Positions 53,847-62,740 of a stretch of DNA of 64,000 nt are shown here, one piece after another. The stretch is from Rubellimicrobium thermophilum DSM 16684. Its GTDB lineage: Bacteria; Pseudomonadota; Alphaproteobacteria; Rhodobacterales; Rhodobacteraceae. The DNA is taken from NCBI RefSeq assembly GCF_000442315.1, contig NZ_KE557322.1, forward strand, positions 336,447 to 400,446, read 5' to 3'. The notes beneath the pieces were generated by a model. That model was not told the origin of the DNA. It saw only the letters and a list, made by a program, of their open reading frames with translations, and made no database searches. The first letter of the stretch is position 1. Every line of letters starts with the position of its first letter. The position numbers and the translations under genes were made by a program.

Positions 53847-54860
53847 ATGGCCACCATGGACATCTTCGAAGGCGATGCCTTCAGCATCGTCGAGCTCACG
53901 CGCGCGCTCGAGAACATCCCCTACAAGCCCGCGCTGCTCTCGGGCTCGGCCCTCTTCAGCCCGCGCGGCGTGCGCTCCCGCACCGTCGTGATCGAGAGCC
54001 GCGACGGCACGCTGTCGCTCATTCCGTTCTCCGAGCGCGGCTCGGCCTACGAACAGCAGGTGCCCGAGCGACGCGAGATGCGCGCCTTCGTCTGCCGCCA
54101 GTTCAAGAAGCAGGACGTGCTCTGGGCCTCCGAGATCCAGTCCGTCCGCGACTTCGGCTCGGAGAGCGCCACCCAGCAGGTGCAGACCGAGGTCGCGTAT
54201 CGGCTGCGCAAGCTCCGCCAGGACGCCGAGACGACCTTCGAGTACCACCTCCTGAACGGCATCCAGGGGCTGGTGAAGGACCCGAAGGACCACGCCACGG
54301 TGGTGAACTACTTCACCGAGTTCGGCATCTCTCCGGCGGCCGAGATCGACTTTGACCTCGACAACGCAAGCCCGGCCTCGGGGGCGCTCCGCAAGCGCTG
54401 CCAGGCGCTGATCGAGAGCGTCGAGGACTCGATGGGCGGGCTCTCGGCCGGCGCCGTGCAGATCCGCGCCGAATGCGGCTCGGCCTTCTTCGCCGATCTT
54501 GTGGCCCACAAGGAGGTGCGCGAGACCTATCTCAACACCGCCGCCGCGGCCGACCTGCGCGGGCGCGTCGCCGACGAGGTCAGCTTCGGTGGCATCACCT
54601 TCCGCCGCTACCGGGGTGGGGCGGGCTTCGGCGTGCCGACCGACAAGGCCTTCTTCTATCCCGAGGGTGTCGAGGGGCTCTTCGAGATCTGTTACGCGCC
54701 TGCCGACACCTTCGAGACGGTCAACACGCTGGGGCTGCCGCTCTACGCCCGCACCATCCCCGACCGCGACCGCGACGAATGGGTGCGCCTCGAGATCGAG
54801 AGCAATCCCCTCCCCATCTGCACCCGCCCGCAGGTGCTGCGCAGCGCGCGGCGGACGTGA
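53847..54860 (+). CDS. Major capsid protein (lambda gpE-like)
   Basis: 337 aa, HK97-fold capsid of the gpE family: MDIFEGDAFSIVELTRALEN, YKPALLSGSALF, FVCRQFKKQDVLWASEIQ, and the C-terminal KAFFYPEGVEGLFEICYAP. GAAAGGA lies before the start. Overlaps the next gene (TGATG). Confidence 0.94.
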   Translation: MATMDIFEGDAFSIVELTRALENIPYKPALLSGSALFSPRGVRSRTVVIESRDGTLSLIPFSERGSAYEQQVPERREMRAFVCRQFKKQDVLWASEIQSVRDFGSESATQQVQTEVAYRLRKLRQDAETTFEYHLLNGIQGLVKDPKDHATVVNYFTEFGISPAAEIDFDLDNASPASGALRKRCQALIESVEDSMGGLSAGAVQIRAECGSAFFADLVAHKEVRETYLNTAAAADLRGRVADEVSFGGITFRRYRGGAGFGVPTDKAFFYPEGVEGLFEICYAPADTFETVNTLGLPLYARTIPDRDRDEWVRLEIESNPLPICTRPQVLRSARRT

Positions 54861-55171
54861 TGACTGCCGTCTCCGCGGCGCTGGATGCGCTCTTCGCGGA
54901 CGCCAATATCGCCCGCGACGCGGTCTACATCGCCGAGGGCGGCAGTCCTCGGCTTGTCCGCGTGGTCGCGCGCCGCGCGGATGATGTCGCCAGCTTCGGC
55001 GAGGCCAGGCTCTGGTCCGAGACCGCGCGGATCGACCTGCGCGTGGCCGAGGTTCCCGAGCCGAGGCCGGGGGACCGGATCGAACTCGACGGCGAGGCCT
55101 TCCTCGTCCAGGGCGAGCCCGTGCGCGACCGCGAGCGGCTGGTCTGGACCGTCGACTTGCGCCCCGCGTGA
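54860..55171 (+). CDS. Head-tail attachment protein (gpFII-like position)
   Basis: 103 aa, beta-rich (VRVVARRADDVASFGEARLW, GDRIELDGEAFLVQGEPVRD). Size and position after the capsid gene fit a lambda gpFII-type head-tail joining protein; sequence support alone is modest. Confidence 0.7.
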   Translation: MTAVSAALDALFADANIARDAVYIAEGGSPRLVRVVARRADDVASFGEARLWSETARIDLRVAEVPEPRPGDRIELDGEAFLVQGEPVRDRERLVWTVDLRPA

Positions 55172-55809
55172 CCCCGATGAAACTGAAGCTCGACATCGCA
55201 CCGGACATCGTCGCGATGATGGCGGCCGAAGTCGCGGCGGGCGAGCGTGCCGTCTCGGCCGCCATCCGCGAGGCCGGGGGCGGGCTGAAGTCGGCCTGGC
55301 GCGGGCAGATCACCGGCGCGGGTCTGGGTCAGCGGCTGGCCAACACCATCCGGGCGGAGCAGTTCCCCAAGGGCAAGCCCAGCCTCAGCGCCGCCGCCCT
55401 CGTCTGGTCCAAGGCGCCGGTGATCGTCGGCGCGCACGACACCGGCCCGCTGATCCGCTCGAAGAACGGGTTCTGGCTGGCGATCCCCACACCAGCAGCG
55501 GGCAAATCCACGCGCGGCGGTCGGATGACGCCAGGCGAATGGGAACGCCGTACCGGTCTGCGCCTGCGGTTCATCTACCGCCGCCGTGGCCCGAGCTTGC
55601 TGGTGGCCGAGGGGCGGCTGAACACGAAGGGCCGTGCAGTGGCGTCACGGTCGAAGACTGGCCGGGGCCTCGTGACTGCCCCGATCTTCCTGCTGGTTCC
55701 GCAGGTGAAGCTGCCAAAACGGCTGGATCTGGCGCGGGATGCGGAGCGGGCGCATGACTCGCTGCCGGGGCTCATCGTGGCGAACTGGGTGGAAGGGCGA
55801 ACCGGATGA
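55168..55809 (+). CDS. DUF6441-type phage tail/neck protein
   Basis: 213 aa (GTG 55168 or ATG 55177). KLDIAPDIVAMMAAEVAAGE, GLGQRLANTIRAEQFP and RRTGLRLRFIYRRRGPSLLV are the family signature. Probably a minor tail or neck protein (gpZ-like position). Confidence 0.75.
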   Translation: MTPMKLKLDIAPDIVAMMAAEVAAGERAVSAAIREAGGGLKSAWRGQITGAGLGQRLANTIRAEQFPKGKPSLSAAALVWSKAPVIVGAHDTGPLIRSKNGFWLAIPTPAAGKSTRGGRMTPGEWERRTGLRLRFIYRRRGPSLLVAEGRLNTKGRAVASRSKTGRGLVTAPIFLLVPQVKLPKRLDLARDAERAHDSLPGLIVANWVEGRTG

Positions 55810-56184
55810 TCACGCGCGCGCGGCGGCACGCCCATCGTCGCGCGCCGCTCGACGGCGGCGGCGCGGCTCCTCGGTCTCCCCCAGCCCCTCGATGGCCACC
55901 GGCGCCTTGCCGGGAAACTCGACCATCAGCTTGAGCGAGCCGCCCATCGCGCGGACATAGCTCGACAGGGTCGAAAGGAGCAGATCGCTCTGGCGCTCGT
56001 ATTTCGCGACGGTCGCCTGCTGGATGCCGAGGGTTTCGGCCAGCTGGACCTGCGTCAGATCCTTGGCTTTCCGCAGTTCCTGTAGGGTCAGGTATTCGGT
56101 GTGGAGGCGGTCGGCCTCGGCCTCGATGCCCGCGCGACGGGCTGCATCGAGCGTGGCCAGCTTGTCCTTCAGGGTCCGTGCCAT
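55810..56184 (-). CDS. HigA/XRE-family antitoxin
   Basis: 124 aa. Xre HTH: LTLQELRKAKDLTQVQLAET then LGIQQATVAKYERQSD. An ATG at 56193 is an alternative start that would overlap the toxin stop. Encoded after the toxin, the HigBA order, and antisense to the tail genes. Expected to bind the toxin and repress its own promoter. The 3' part is Arg-rich. Confidence 0.85.
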   Translation of the reverse strand: MARTLKDKLATLDAARRAGIEAEADRLHTEYLTLQELRKAKDLTQVQLAETLGIQQATVAKYERQSDLLLSTLSSYVRAMGGSLKLMVEFPGKAPVAIEGLGETEEPRRRRRAARDDGRAAARA

Positions 56185-56189
56185 TGTCC

Positions 56190-56543
56190 TCATCCTTTCC
56201 GTTTGGCCAGATGGCGGTCGAACCGCTCATCGGCCCGCGCGATCAGCTGCTTGTAGAAGCGCTTCTCGCTCACGCCCGACTTGTCCCCGCCGCCGAGCAG
56301 GATCGCCTGCCGGTCGGGATCGAATGCGAAGGCGATGCGCCATACGCCATCGGCGGCGTTGCAGCGCAGTTCCTTCATGTTCGCATGCTTCGACCCGGTC
56401 AGGGTGTCGGCATGCGGTCGTCCGAGTGTCGGCCCCTCGCGTTCCAGAAGAAGCGCTCGGGCCAGGATCGCGTCCTGAACCTCCGGTGGGAGTGCGTCGA
56501 ACTCCGGTTCGAACTCCTCGGCAAACGCAACGGTCCAAGGCAT
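56190..56543 (-). CDS. RelE/HigB-family toxin (phage Gp49-like)
   Basis: 117 aa. FAEEFEPEFDALPPEVQDAI, the basic LTGSKHANMKELRCN core and VWRIAFAFDPDRQAILLGGG match the Gp49/HigB-like mRNA interferase family. It is the upstream member of a toxin-antitoxin pair inserted between two structural genes and is probably an addiction or phage-defence moron. Confidence 0.87.
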   Translation of the reverse strand: MPWTVAFAEEFEPEFDALPPEVQDAILARALLLEREGPTLGRPHADTLTGSKHANMKELRCNAADGVWRIAFAFDPDRQAILLGGGDKSGVSEKRFYKQLIARADERFDRHLAKRKG

Positions 56544-56613
56544 GCGATCCTCATGTCTTGGAAGCTATATAGCCTCCAGGCATTAATTTCGCAAGAACGG
56601 CCCGAGTACAGCG

Positions 56614-57033
56614 ATGCCCACCCCACGCGAAACCATCCTCACCGCGCTGCACGCGCGGCTTTCGGCGTTGCCCGCCACCGCCCTGCGCGGCGAGGTTCTG
56701 CCCGAGCGGGTGCCGGCGGCGGGGCTCGTGATCCTGCGCGATGGCGAACCGGGGGAGCCGGAGGTGACGCTCTCGCCGCTCGAATACCATTGGCGGCACC
56801 GGGCGGAGATCGAAGCGGTCGTGCAGGGCGCCGACCGTGACGCCGTCTTCGACACGCTCTGCGCCAGCGTGGGCGCGGCGCTCGCTGCCGACCGCACGCT
56901 GGGCGGGCTCTGCGACTGGGTCGAGGCGGAGGCACCACGGCCGGTCGATCTGCCGGTCGAGGGCGCGGCCTGCCTGAAGGCCGCCGTGATCCCGGTGGTG
57001 CTGCACTATTCCACGGCCGACCCGCTGGCCTGA
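56614..57033 (+). CDS. Phage tail terminator/completion protein
   Basis: 139 aa. ILTALHARLSALPATALRGE, a short beta-rich middle and LEYHWRHRAEIEAVVQGADR resemble the minor tail protein U/tail terminator family (often mislabelled acyl-CoA transferase). Its place before the tail tube gene supports this. Confidence 0.75.
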   Translation: MPTPRETILTALHARLSALPATALRGEVLPERVPAAGLVILRDGEPGEPEVTLSPLEYHWRHRAEIEAVVQGADRDAVFDTLCASVGAALAADRTLGGLCDWVEAEAPRPVDLPVEGAACLKAAVIPVVLHYSTADPLA

Positions 57034-57056
57034 CCTCACTCACACAGGAGAACACC

Positions 57057-57998
57057 ATGGCACGAGCCCAGGGGGCGCGGGCGCTGATGGCGCTTGCGTT
57101 CGAGACGACCTATGGAACGCCGCCCGCCAGCGGCTTCACCCGCATGCCCTTCGCCAGCACCTCGCTCGGCGCGGAGCAGCCGCTGCTGAACTCGGAGCTT
57201 CTGGGTTACGGCCGCGATCCGCTGGCACCGATCAAGGACGCGGTGACGGCCGATGGCGATGTCGTCGTGCCGCTCGACGCCGAGGCCTTCGGCTTCTGGC
57301 TGAAGGCCGCGTTCGGGACACCCACGACCAGTGGCGCGGAGGCCCCGTACAGCCACGAGTTCCAGTCGGGGTCCTGGACGCTGCCCAGCATGTCGATCGA
57401 GACCGGCATGCCCGAGGTGCCCCGCTATGCGATGTACTCGGGCTGCGTGCTCGACCAGCTCAGCTGGCAGATGCAGCGCTCCGGGCTCCTGACCGCCACG
57501 GCGCGGCTGGTGGCGCAGGGCGAGACGGTCGGCACGACCACCAGCGCCGGGACGCCCGCCGCGCTGGAACTGAAGCGGTTCGGTCATTTCAACGGGGCAA
57601 TCACCCGCAACGGCACGGCGCTCGGCAACGTGGTCTCCGCCGAGATCACCTATGCCAACAACCTCGACCGGATCGAGACGATCCGGGCGGACGGCCGCAT
57701 CGACGGCGCGGACCCATCCATCGCGGCGCTCACCGGCCGGATCGAGGTCCGCTTCGCCGACCAGACGCTGGTGACACAGGCGATCAACGGCGAGGCCTGC
57801 GAGATGGAATTCGGCTACGCGCTGCCCTCGGGCGAGAGCTTCACCTTCACGGTGCACGCCGTCTACCTGCCGCGCCCCCGGATCGAGATTTCCGGGCCAC
57901 AGGGCGTTCAGGCCACTATCGACTGGCAGGCGGCGCGCGACAGCTTGGTCGGCCGGATGTGCACGGCAACCCTGATCAACGACATCGAGGTGTATTGA
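57057..57998 (+). CDS. Phage tail tube protein
   Basis: 313 aa. FETTYGTPPASGFTRMPF at the N-terminus, GYGRDPLAPIKDAVTADGDV, and NNLDRIETIRADGRIDGADP are typical of the major tail protein in lambda-like alphaproteobacterial phages. ACAGGAGAAC precedes the ATG. Confidence 0.85.
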   Translation: MARAQGARALMALAFETTYGTPPASGFTRMPFASTSLGAEQPLLNSELLGYGRDPLAPIKDAVTADGDVVVPLDAEAFGFWLKAAFGTPTTSGAEAPYSHEFQSGSWTLPSMSIETGMPEVPRYAMYSGCVLDQLSWQMQRSGLLTATARLVAQGETVGTTTSAGTPAALELKRFGHFNGAITRNGTALGNVVSAEITYANNLDRIETIRADGRIDGADPSIAALTGRIEVRFADQTLVTQAINGEACEMEFGYALPSGESFTFTVHAVYLPRPRIEISGPQGVQATIDWQAARDSLVGRMCTATLINDIEVY

Positions 57999-58000
57999 GG

Positions 58001-58456
58001 ATGCTGACGCTCGACCTGACGAACGCGCCACGCTGGCATGAGCTCGCTCCCGGCGTCCGGGTGCAACTGCGTCCGCTGACCACGGCCCTGATGGTGGCGA
58101 CGCGCAGTGATCCCGCCGTCGAGACGGTGCCCGAGGAGGCCTCGGACGAGGAACGCGCGGTCGCCTTCGCCAAGGCGCTGGCGCGGCGGGCGGTGCTCGC
58201 CTGGGAGGGCATCGGCGACGCCGACGGCAAACCCAACGACCCGAGCCCCGAGGCCATCGACGCGCTGCTCGACGTCTGGCCGATCTTCGAGGCTTTCCAG
58301 CTGACCTACGTCTCCAAGGGTCTGCTGCTGGAACAGGAAAAAAACGCCTCCGCGCTCTCGCCGAATGGTCCTTCGGCGGGGGCGAGCGCTACTGCCAAGC
58401 CTGCGCACCCTACGAGGGCCGCGAGCAAGCCTGCCCGGACTGCCCGGCGCGGCTGA
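58001..58456 (+). CDS. Tail assembly chaperone, G form
   Basis: 151 aa. LTLDLTNAPRWHELAPGVRV and IDALLDVWPIFEAFQLTYVS identify the tail-chaperone position between tube and tape measure. After residue 115 the unshifted product has a low-complexity Ser/Ala/Pro/Lys tail. A perfect slippery heptamer lies at 58339-58345. Confidence 0.83.
   Translation: MLTLDLTNAPRWHELAPGVRVQLRPLTTALMVATRSDPAVETVPEEASDEERAVAFAKALARRAVLAWEGIGDADGKPNDPSPEAIDALLDVWPIFEAFQLTYVSKGLLLEQEKNASALSPNGPSAGASATAKPAHPTRAASKPARTARRG
58339..58345 (+). promoter_or_regulatory. -1 ribosomal frameshift slippery site A AAA AAC
   Basis: The zero-frame codons GAA-AAA-AAC contain the heptamer A-AAA-AAC in the exact X-XXY-YYZ phase. Shifting -1 enters a frame open to 58698. 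GC-rich sequence downstream can fold. Confidence 0.8.
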
Positions 58457-58698
58457 ACCGTCCGGAAACGCCGGAGGGTTGGCAGGTCTGGGACCTGGTC
58501 GGCCGCCTCGGCGGCCAACTGCGCGTCCTGCCCGGCGCTGTGATCGGCTGGGACATGTCGGCAGCGCTGGCGCTTGGTGACGCGCTTGGCGTGCCGCCGC
58601 TCGCCATGGCCGAACTGCTGCCCGTCATCGAAGCGGTGATGGTCCGGAAGCTGAACGAGGAGCTGAGCGCGAATGGCGGTGCGGGGGTCAGGCCTTGA
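58340..58698 (+). other. T extension of the tail chaperone (GT product by frameshift)
   Basis: In the -1 frame after the slippery site the reading continues KKRLRALAEWSFGGGERYCQ, a CxxC...CxxC zinc-ribbon pair (YCQAC and CPDC), then TPEGWQVWDLVGRLGGQL and a helical tail, ending at TGA 58696-58698. It has no start codon of its own at the front, and coding quality is high, as expected for the lambda GT-type extension. Confidence 0.75.
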
Positions 58699-59068
58699 TC
58701 TTCTCGATCAGCGTGACGCCGGGCAGTCCCTCGAAATGTGCGTCGCAGGTCAGGAGCGTCGCACCCTGCGTGCGGGCAGTTGCGAAGATGATCGCGTCGG
58801 CAGTCGCGAGCTTGTGCTCCCGGCACGACTCCGCCGCCGCCAGCGCGATCTCGGTGTCGAGCGGCACCACATGGCAGACCTGCGTGAAGGCGATGACCTG
58901 ATCCGCCTTGTCCTCGCCGACTTCGCGCGTCAACCATTTTGCCAGCTCGAGCTGGACCATGGTCGGTACGAGCCACTCGGCCTGTTCGGGCAGATGTTCG
59001 GACAGCTTCTCGCCGGTCGGCGAGCCGATGAGCCACTCGATCCACGCCGACGTGTCGATGAGGATCAT
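58688..59068 (-). CDS. VapC-family PIN-domain toxin
   Basis: 126 aa. PIN acidic residues: MILIDTSAWIEWL, PTMVQLELAKWL, HKLATADAIIFATA and LLTCDAHFEGLPG. Ribonuclease toxin; start overlaps the antitoxin stop by one base. Antisense to the tail genes and overlapping the 3' end of the T extension by 11 bases. Confidence 0.9.
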   Translation of the reverse strand: MILIDTSAWIEWLIGSPTGEKLSEHLPEQAEWLVPTMVQLELAKWLTREVGEDKADQVIAFTQVCHVVPLDTEIALAAAESCREHKLATADAIIFATARTQGATLLTCDAHFEGLPGVTLIEKIKA

Positions 59069-59286
59069 CAGAACCGATCCGTCCGGTCGCGATAATCGGT
59101 GGCGGACGCGCCGCGCGCGAGCCCCTTCAGCGCCTCCCGCTTGGGCACTGGCACAAGCAGGACGCCCGTGCCCTTCGGGATGAAGGCAAAGGTCAGCCCG
59201 GCCTCCCAGTGCTGGGCGGCCCGGATCGCCTTGGGAATCGAGATCTGGAACTTTGAGGACAGGGTCGCGGTCTCGGTCATGGTCAT
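59068..59286 (-). CDS. VapB/AbrB-type antitoxin
   Basis: 72 aa (ATG 59286 or 59280). SpoVT/AbrB fold: TATLSSKFQISIPKAIRAAQ, then GLTFAFIPKGTGVLLVPVP, with a charged C-terminal tail that should wrap the toxin. First gene of the pair, in the standard order. Confidence 0.88.
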   Translation of the reverse strand: MTMTETATLSSKFQISIPKAIRAAQHWEAGLTFAFIPKGTGVLLVPVPKREALKGLARGASATDYRDRTDRF

Positions 59287-59350
59287 ACCTACACTTGATC
59301 GATGGCATAAACGTAAGACGCCTATACGGCGAAGGCAAGGAGTCTGACCG

Positions 59351-61321
59351 ATGGCCGAGAAACGCGTCAGCGTCCGCCTCGCGGCCGTGGGCGGGCGACA
59401 GGTGCGGGCCGAGCTGGAAGGTGTCGGCGAAGCCGGATCGCGCGGCTTTGGACGGCTGAGCCGGGAGATGGAAGCGGCGAACGCACGGCTCGCGGCCTTC
59501 TCGCGGCGGGTGCGGGTTGCGGCGGCCGCCGCCGTGGCAGCTGCCGCCGCCGCGGGCGTGGCGATGATCCGCTCCGGGCTGCAGACCGTCGATGCGCAGG
59601 CCAAGCTGGCGCAGTCCCTCGGCACCACCGTCGCCTCGATCCAGACGCTGGAGCGTGCGGGCGAACTGGCGGGCGTGTCGATGTCCGGCATCGAGCAGGC
59701 CACCAAGGATCTGACGCGCCGTCTGAGCCAGGCGGCCGCCGGGACCGGCCCCGTCGCCGATGCGCTGGACCGGCTGGGCCTTTCCGCCACCGACCTGATC
59801 GCTCTGCCGCTGGACCAGCGCGTGGGTGCGATCAACGCCGCCATCGAGAACTTCGTGCCCGCTGCCGAGCGCGCGGCGGTGGCGGGGCAGCTCTTCGGCG
59901 AGGAAGGCTCCATCGCCATGTCGCGGATCGACACGGCGACGCTGCGCCAGGCGACGGAGGACGTGCTCGCCTTCGGCGTTGTCGTGTCGGAGCAGGACGC
60001 CGACCAGATCGAGCGCACGAACGATGCCATCTCTCGGCTCGGCCTCATCTGGCGTGGGCTATCGAACCAGCTGGCGGTCGCTGCAGCCCCCGCGCTGGAA
60101 GCGGTCGCCAACGCCATGGCGGCGGTCGCCAGCCGCACCGGGCCGCTCGGCATCGCGATCCGCGGTCTCTTCGACAACATCGGCCGCCTGACGACCTACG
60201 CTGCCACCTTCGCGGCCTTCCTCGCGGGCCGCTGGGTCGCCGGCATGGCCGCCGCGGCGCTCTCGGTCCGTGGCCTCGCCAATGCGCTCGTCGTCCTGCG
60301 CGGCGCGCTGATCCGCACCGGCATCGGGGCGCTGATCGTCGGCGCGGGCGAACTCGTCTACCAGTTCACCCGCCTCGTCTCCGGCGCGGGCGGTTTCGGC
60401 GAGGCGATGTCGCTCCTGAAGGACCTCGCGGTCGAGGTCTGGGAACGCATCAGGATGGGCGCCGCAGCGGCGGGCGCGGCCGCCACGGCGATGTTCTTCG
60501 ACCTGAAGGCCGATGCGGCGTCGGGCATGCAGAGCGCCATCGAGAGTGTTGTCGGATTCGGGAACACGGCGGCGAATACGTTCGAAGGCGCCTACGAGGC
60601 GATCAAGGCGATCTGGGGCCTGCTGCCCGCCGCCATCGGCGATCTCGCGTTCCAGGCGGCGAACAGCCTCGTCGACGGTGTCGAGGCTATGCTGAACGGT
60701 GTGGTCTCGCGCATCAACGGCTTCATCGGCGGCATCAACCAGGGGCTGGAAGCGCTCGGCTCCGAGCGCCGTATCTCGCTGGTGCCCGACCTCGACCTCG
60801 GCGAGATCGAGAACCGCTTCGAGGGCGCGGCCAGTGCCGCCACCACGGCAGCGCAGGCGGCCTTCGATCGGGCCTTCGAGGACAACCCGTTGACCGCGCC
60901 CGATCTCGGGCTCACAGACGCAGCCGCCCGCGCACTCGAGTCCGCGAACCTGTATCGCGGGGCCGCGCGAGATCTGGCCGAGGGAGCCCGTGCACCCCTC
61001 GAAAGCTGGCAGGCCCTACGCGATGCCGTGCGCGGCACCGACGAGGCCAGTGCCGATGCGCTGACCGAGGCCACCGGCGCAGCCCAACGGTTGGAGACGG
61101 CGCTCGGCGATGCCGGACGCGCCGCGACGGGTGCAGGCGCGGCGGCCGGAGCTGCTGCTGCGGTAGCGGAGCCCGCGACCGAGGCCGCCGTCACCGGGTG
61201 GCAGGCGGTCACGGCGGCGCTGTCGGAGTACGCCAGCAAGGCCCGCGACATCGGTGGCGACATCGGCCAGAGCCTCGTCGGCGCTTCCAGTCGGCCGAGA
61301 ACGCGGTGGGCCAGTTCGTGA
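59351..61321 (+). CDS. Phage tail tape measure protein, N-terminal part (frameshifted)
   Basis: 656 aa as read. Sets tail length. SVRLAAVGGRQVRAELEGVG, a hydrophobic Ala-rich segment, coiled-coil GIEQATKDLTRRLSQAAAGT, and several membrane-like helices (near residue 290 and 330) are usual. The frame ends with RPRTRWASS, but the natural continuation (FQSAENAVGQF) is in the -1 frame from 61285. One missing T in GCTTCC would explain it. Confidence 0.88.
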   Translation: MAEKRVSVRLAAVGGRQVRAELEGVGEAGSRGFGRLSREMEAANARLAAFSRRVRVAAAAAVAAAAAAGVAMIRSGLQTVDAQAKLAQSLGTTVASIQTLERAGELAGVSMSGIEQATKDLTRRLSQAAAGTGPVADALDRLGLSATDLIALPLDQRVGAINAAIENFVPAAERAAVAGQLFGEEGSIAMSRIDTATLRQATEDVLAFGVVVSEQDADQIERTNDAISRLGLIWRGLSNQLAVAAAPALEAVANAMAAVASRTGPLGIAIRGLFDNIGRLTTYAATFAAFLAGRWVAGMAAAALSVRGLANALVVLRGALIRTGIGALIVGAGELVYQFTRLVSGAGGFGEAMSLLKDLAVEVWERIRMGAAAAGAAATAMFFDLKADAASGMQSAIESVVGFGNTAANTFEGAYEAIKAIWGLLPAAIGDLAFQAANSLVDGVEAMLNGVVSRINGFIGGINQGLEALGSERRISLVPDLDLGEIENRFEGAASAATTAAQAAFDRAFEDNPLTAPDLGLTDAAARALESANLYRGAARDLAEGARAPLESWQALRDAVRGTDEASADALTEATGAAQRLETALGDAGRAATGAGAAAGAAAAVAEPATEAAVTGWQAVTAALSEYASKARDIGGDIGQSLVGASSRPRTRWASS

Positions 61322-61767
61322 AGACCGGCAAGCTGAACTTCCGCGACCTCGTCACCTCGCTGCTGGCCGATCTCGCCCAGCTCGCGGCGCGACGGTTCAT
61401 CCTCGGGCCGATCGCCAATGCGCTCTCCGGCGTGTTCTCCGGGGCGGGCGGCATCTTCGCCAACGTCCTGCATGCGGGCGGGATGGTCGGATCGGCCGGA
61501 CCTTCGCGGATGGTCCCGGCCATGGCCTTCGCCGCCGCGCCCCGGATGCATTCCGGCGGGATGGCCGGGCTTCGGCATGATGAGGTGCCCGCAATCCTGC
61601 AGCGCGGCGAGCGGGTGCTGTCGCGGCGCGAGGCGCAGAGCTACGGCGCGGGCGGCGGCGTCAACGTCACGATCATGGCCCGCGACGCCGAAAGCTTTCG
61701 GCAGTCCCGCACGCAGGTCGCGGCGGATATCGCCCGCGCCGTGTCGCTCGGGCGGAGGGGCATGTGA
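61285..61767 (+). pseudogene. Tape measure protein, C-terminal part in shifted frame
   Basis: 160 codons: FQSAENAVGQFVKTGKLNFR, LLADLAQLAARRFILGPIAN, then GGMAGLRHDEVPAILQRGER and VNVTIMARDAESF. This is the conserved C-terminus of the tape measure family and directly continues the preceding gene. It has no ribosome-binding site or good start of its own. Real only if a frameshift or a sequencing correction joins it. Confidence 0.8.
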
Positions 61768-62393
61768 TGGCGTTTCACGAGGTCCGTTTTCCCGACAACA
61801 TCAGCCGCGGCGCGCGGGGCGGCCCGGAGCGGCGCACCCAGATCGTCGAGCTCGCCTCGGGCGACGAGGAACGCAACGCCAGCTGGGCCAACTCGCGCCG
61901 CCGCTACGATGTCGCTTACGGCATCCGCCGCGCCGACGATCTGGCGACGGTCGTCGCATTCTTCGAGGCGCGCAACGGTCGGCTGCACGGCTTCCGCTTC
62001 AAGGACTGGGCCGACCACAAGTCCTGCCTGCCCTCGCGCACGCCGTCGCCCACCGACCAGGCGATCGGCACCGGGGATGGCACGACCACCGCCTTCCAGC
62101 TGGTCAAGCGCTATACCTCGGGCGCGCAATCCTGGTCGCGCGCCATTGCCAAACCAGTGACCGGAACCGTGCGCATCGCGCTGTCGGGCGTCGAGCAGCC
62201 CTCCGGCTGGTCCGTCGACACGACAACCGGCGTCGTCACCTTCAGCGGCGCGCCGGGCGCTGGCGTTGCGATTGCCGCGGGCTTCGAGTTCGACGTGCCC
62301 GTCCGTTTCGACACCGACGTGCTCGACGTGACGCTCGACCTCGAACGTCTCGGCTCGATCACCTCCATCCCGCTTCTGGAACTGCGCCGATGA
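61767..62393 (+). CDS. DUF2460 phage tail protein (GTA gp12-like)
   Basis: 208 aa. FHEVRFPDNISRGARGGPER, RRYDVAYGIRRADDLATVVA, FRFKDWADHKSC and DLERLGSITSIPLLELR are the DUF2460 signature. Distal tail component homologous to gene transfer agent tail genes. ATG 61767 overlaps the tape measure stop (TGATG). Confidence 0.92.
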   Translation: MAFHEVRFPDNISRGARGGPERRTQIVELASGDEERNASWANSRRRYDVAYGIRRADDLATVVAFFEARNGRLHGFRFKDWADHKSCLPSRTPSPTDQAIGTGDGTTTAFQLVKRYTSGAQSWSRAIAKPVTGTVRIALSGVEQPSGWSVDTTTGVVTFSGAPGAGVAIAAGFEFDVPVRFDTDVLDVTLDLERLGSITSIPLLELRR

Positions 62394-62740
62394 ACGATGA
62401 ATCCCGCTTCATAGCTGCGGTTCTGAAAGAACTCGCCACGTCCACCGCAGTGATCCTCGCCGCCTGGGGCGCGCTCGGCGGCGCCACGAACGCGCTGACC
62501 ACGAAGATGCGGCTGCGCGATGCGCTCCGGCACATCCTGCTCGGCGGGCTGATCGCAGCCGGGATGGGCAGCCTCTCCATGGCCGTGATCACCGCCTGGC
62601 TCAGCCTTCCGCCCGAGGCGATCCCTGCGGGAGGCGCTGCCGGGTCGGCCGCCTATCTCGTGGGCGTCTTCGGGCCGGCCTTCATCGAGATGCTGCTCGT
62701 CCGACTGCGCCGCGCCAACGAAGGCAGCGGCGATGAATGA
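62390..62740 (+). CDS. Holin-like membrane protein
   Basis: 116 aa with three hydrophobic segments (STAVILAAWGALGGATNAL, ILLGGLIAAGMGSLSMAVIT, AAGSAAYLVGVFGPAFIEML). Position one small gene before the endolysin supports a holin; no sequence signature decides it. Confidence 0.7.
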   Translation: MNDESRFIAAVLKELATSTAVILAAWGALGGATNALTTKMRLRDALRHILLGGLIAAGMGSLSMAVITAWLSLPPEAIPAGGAAGSAAYLVGVFGPAFIEMLLVRLRRANEGSGDE

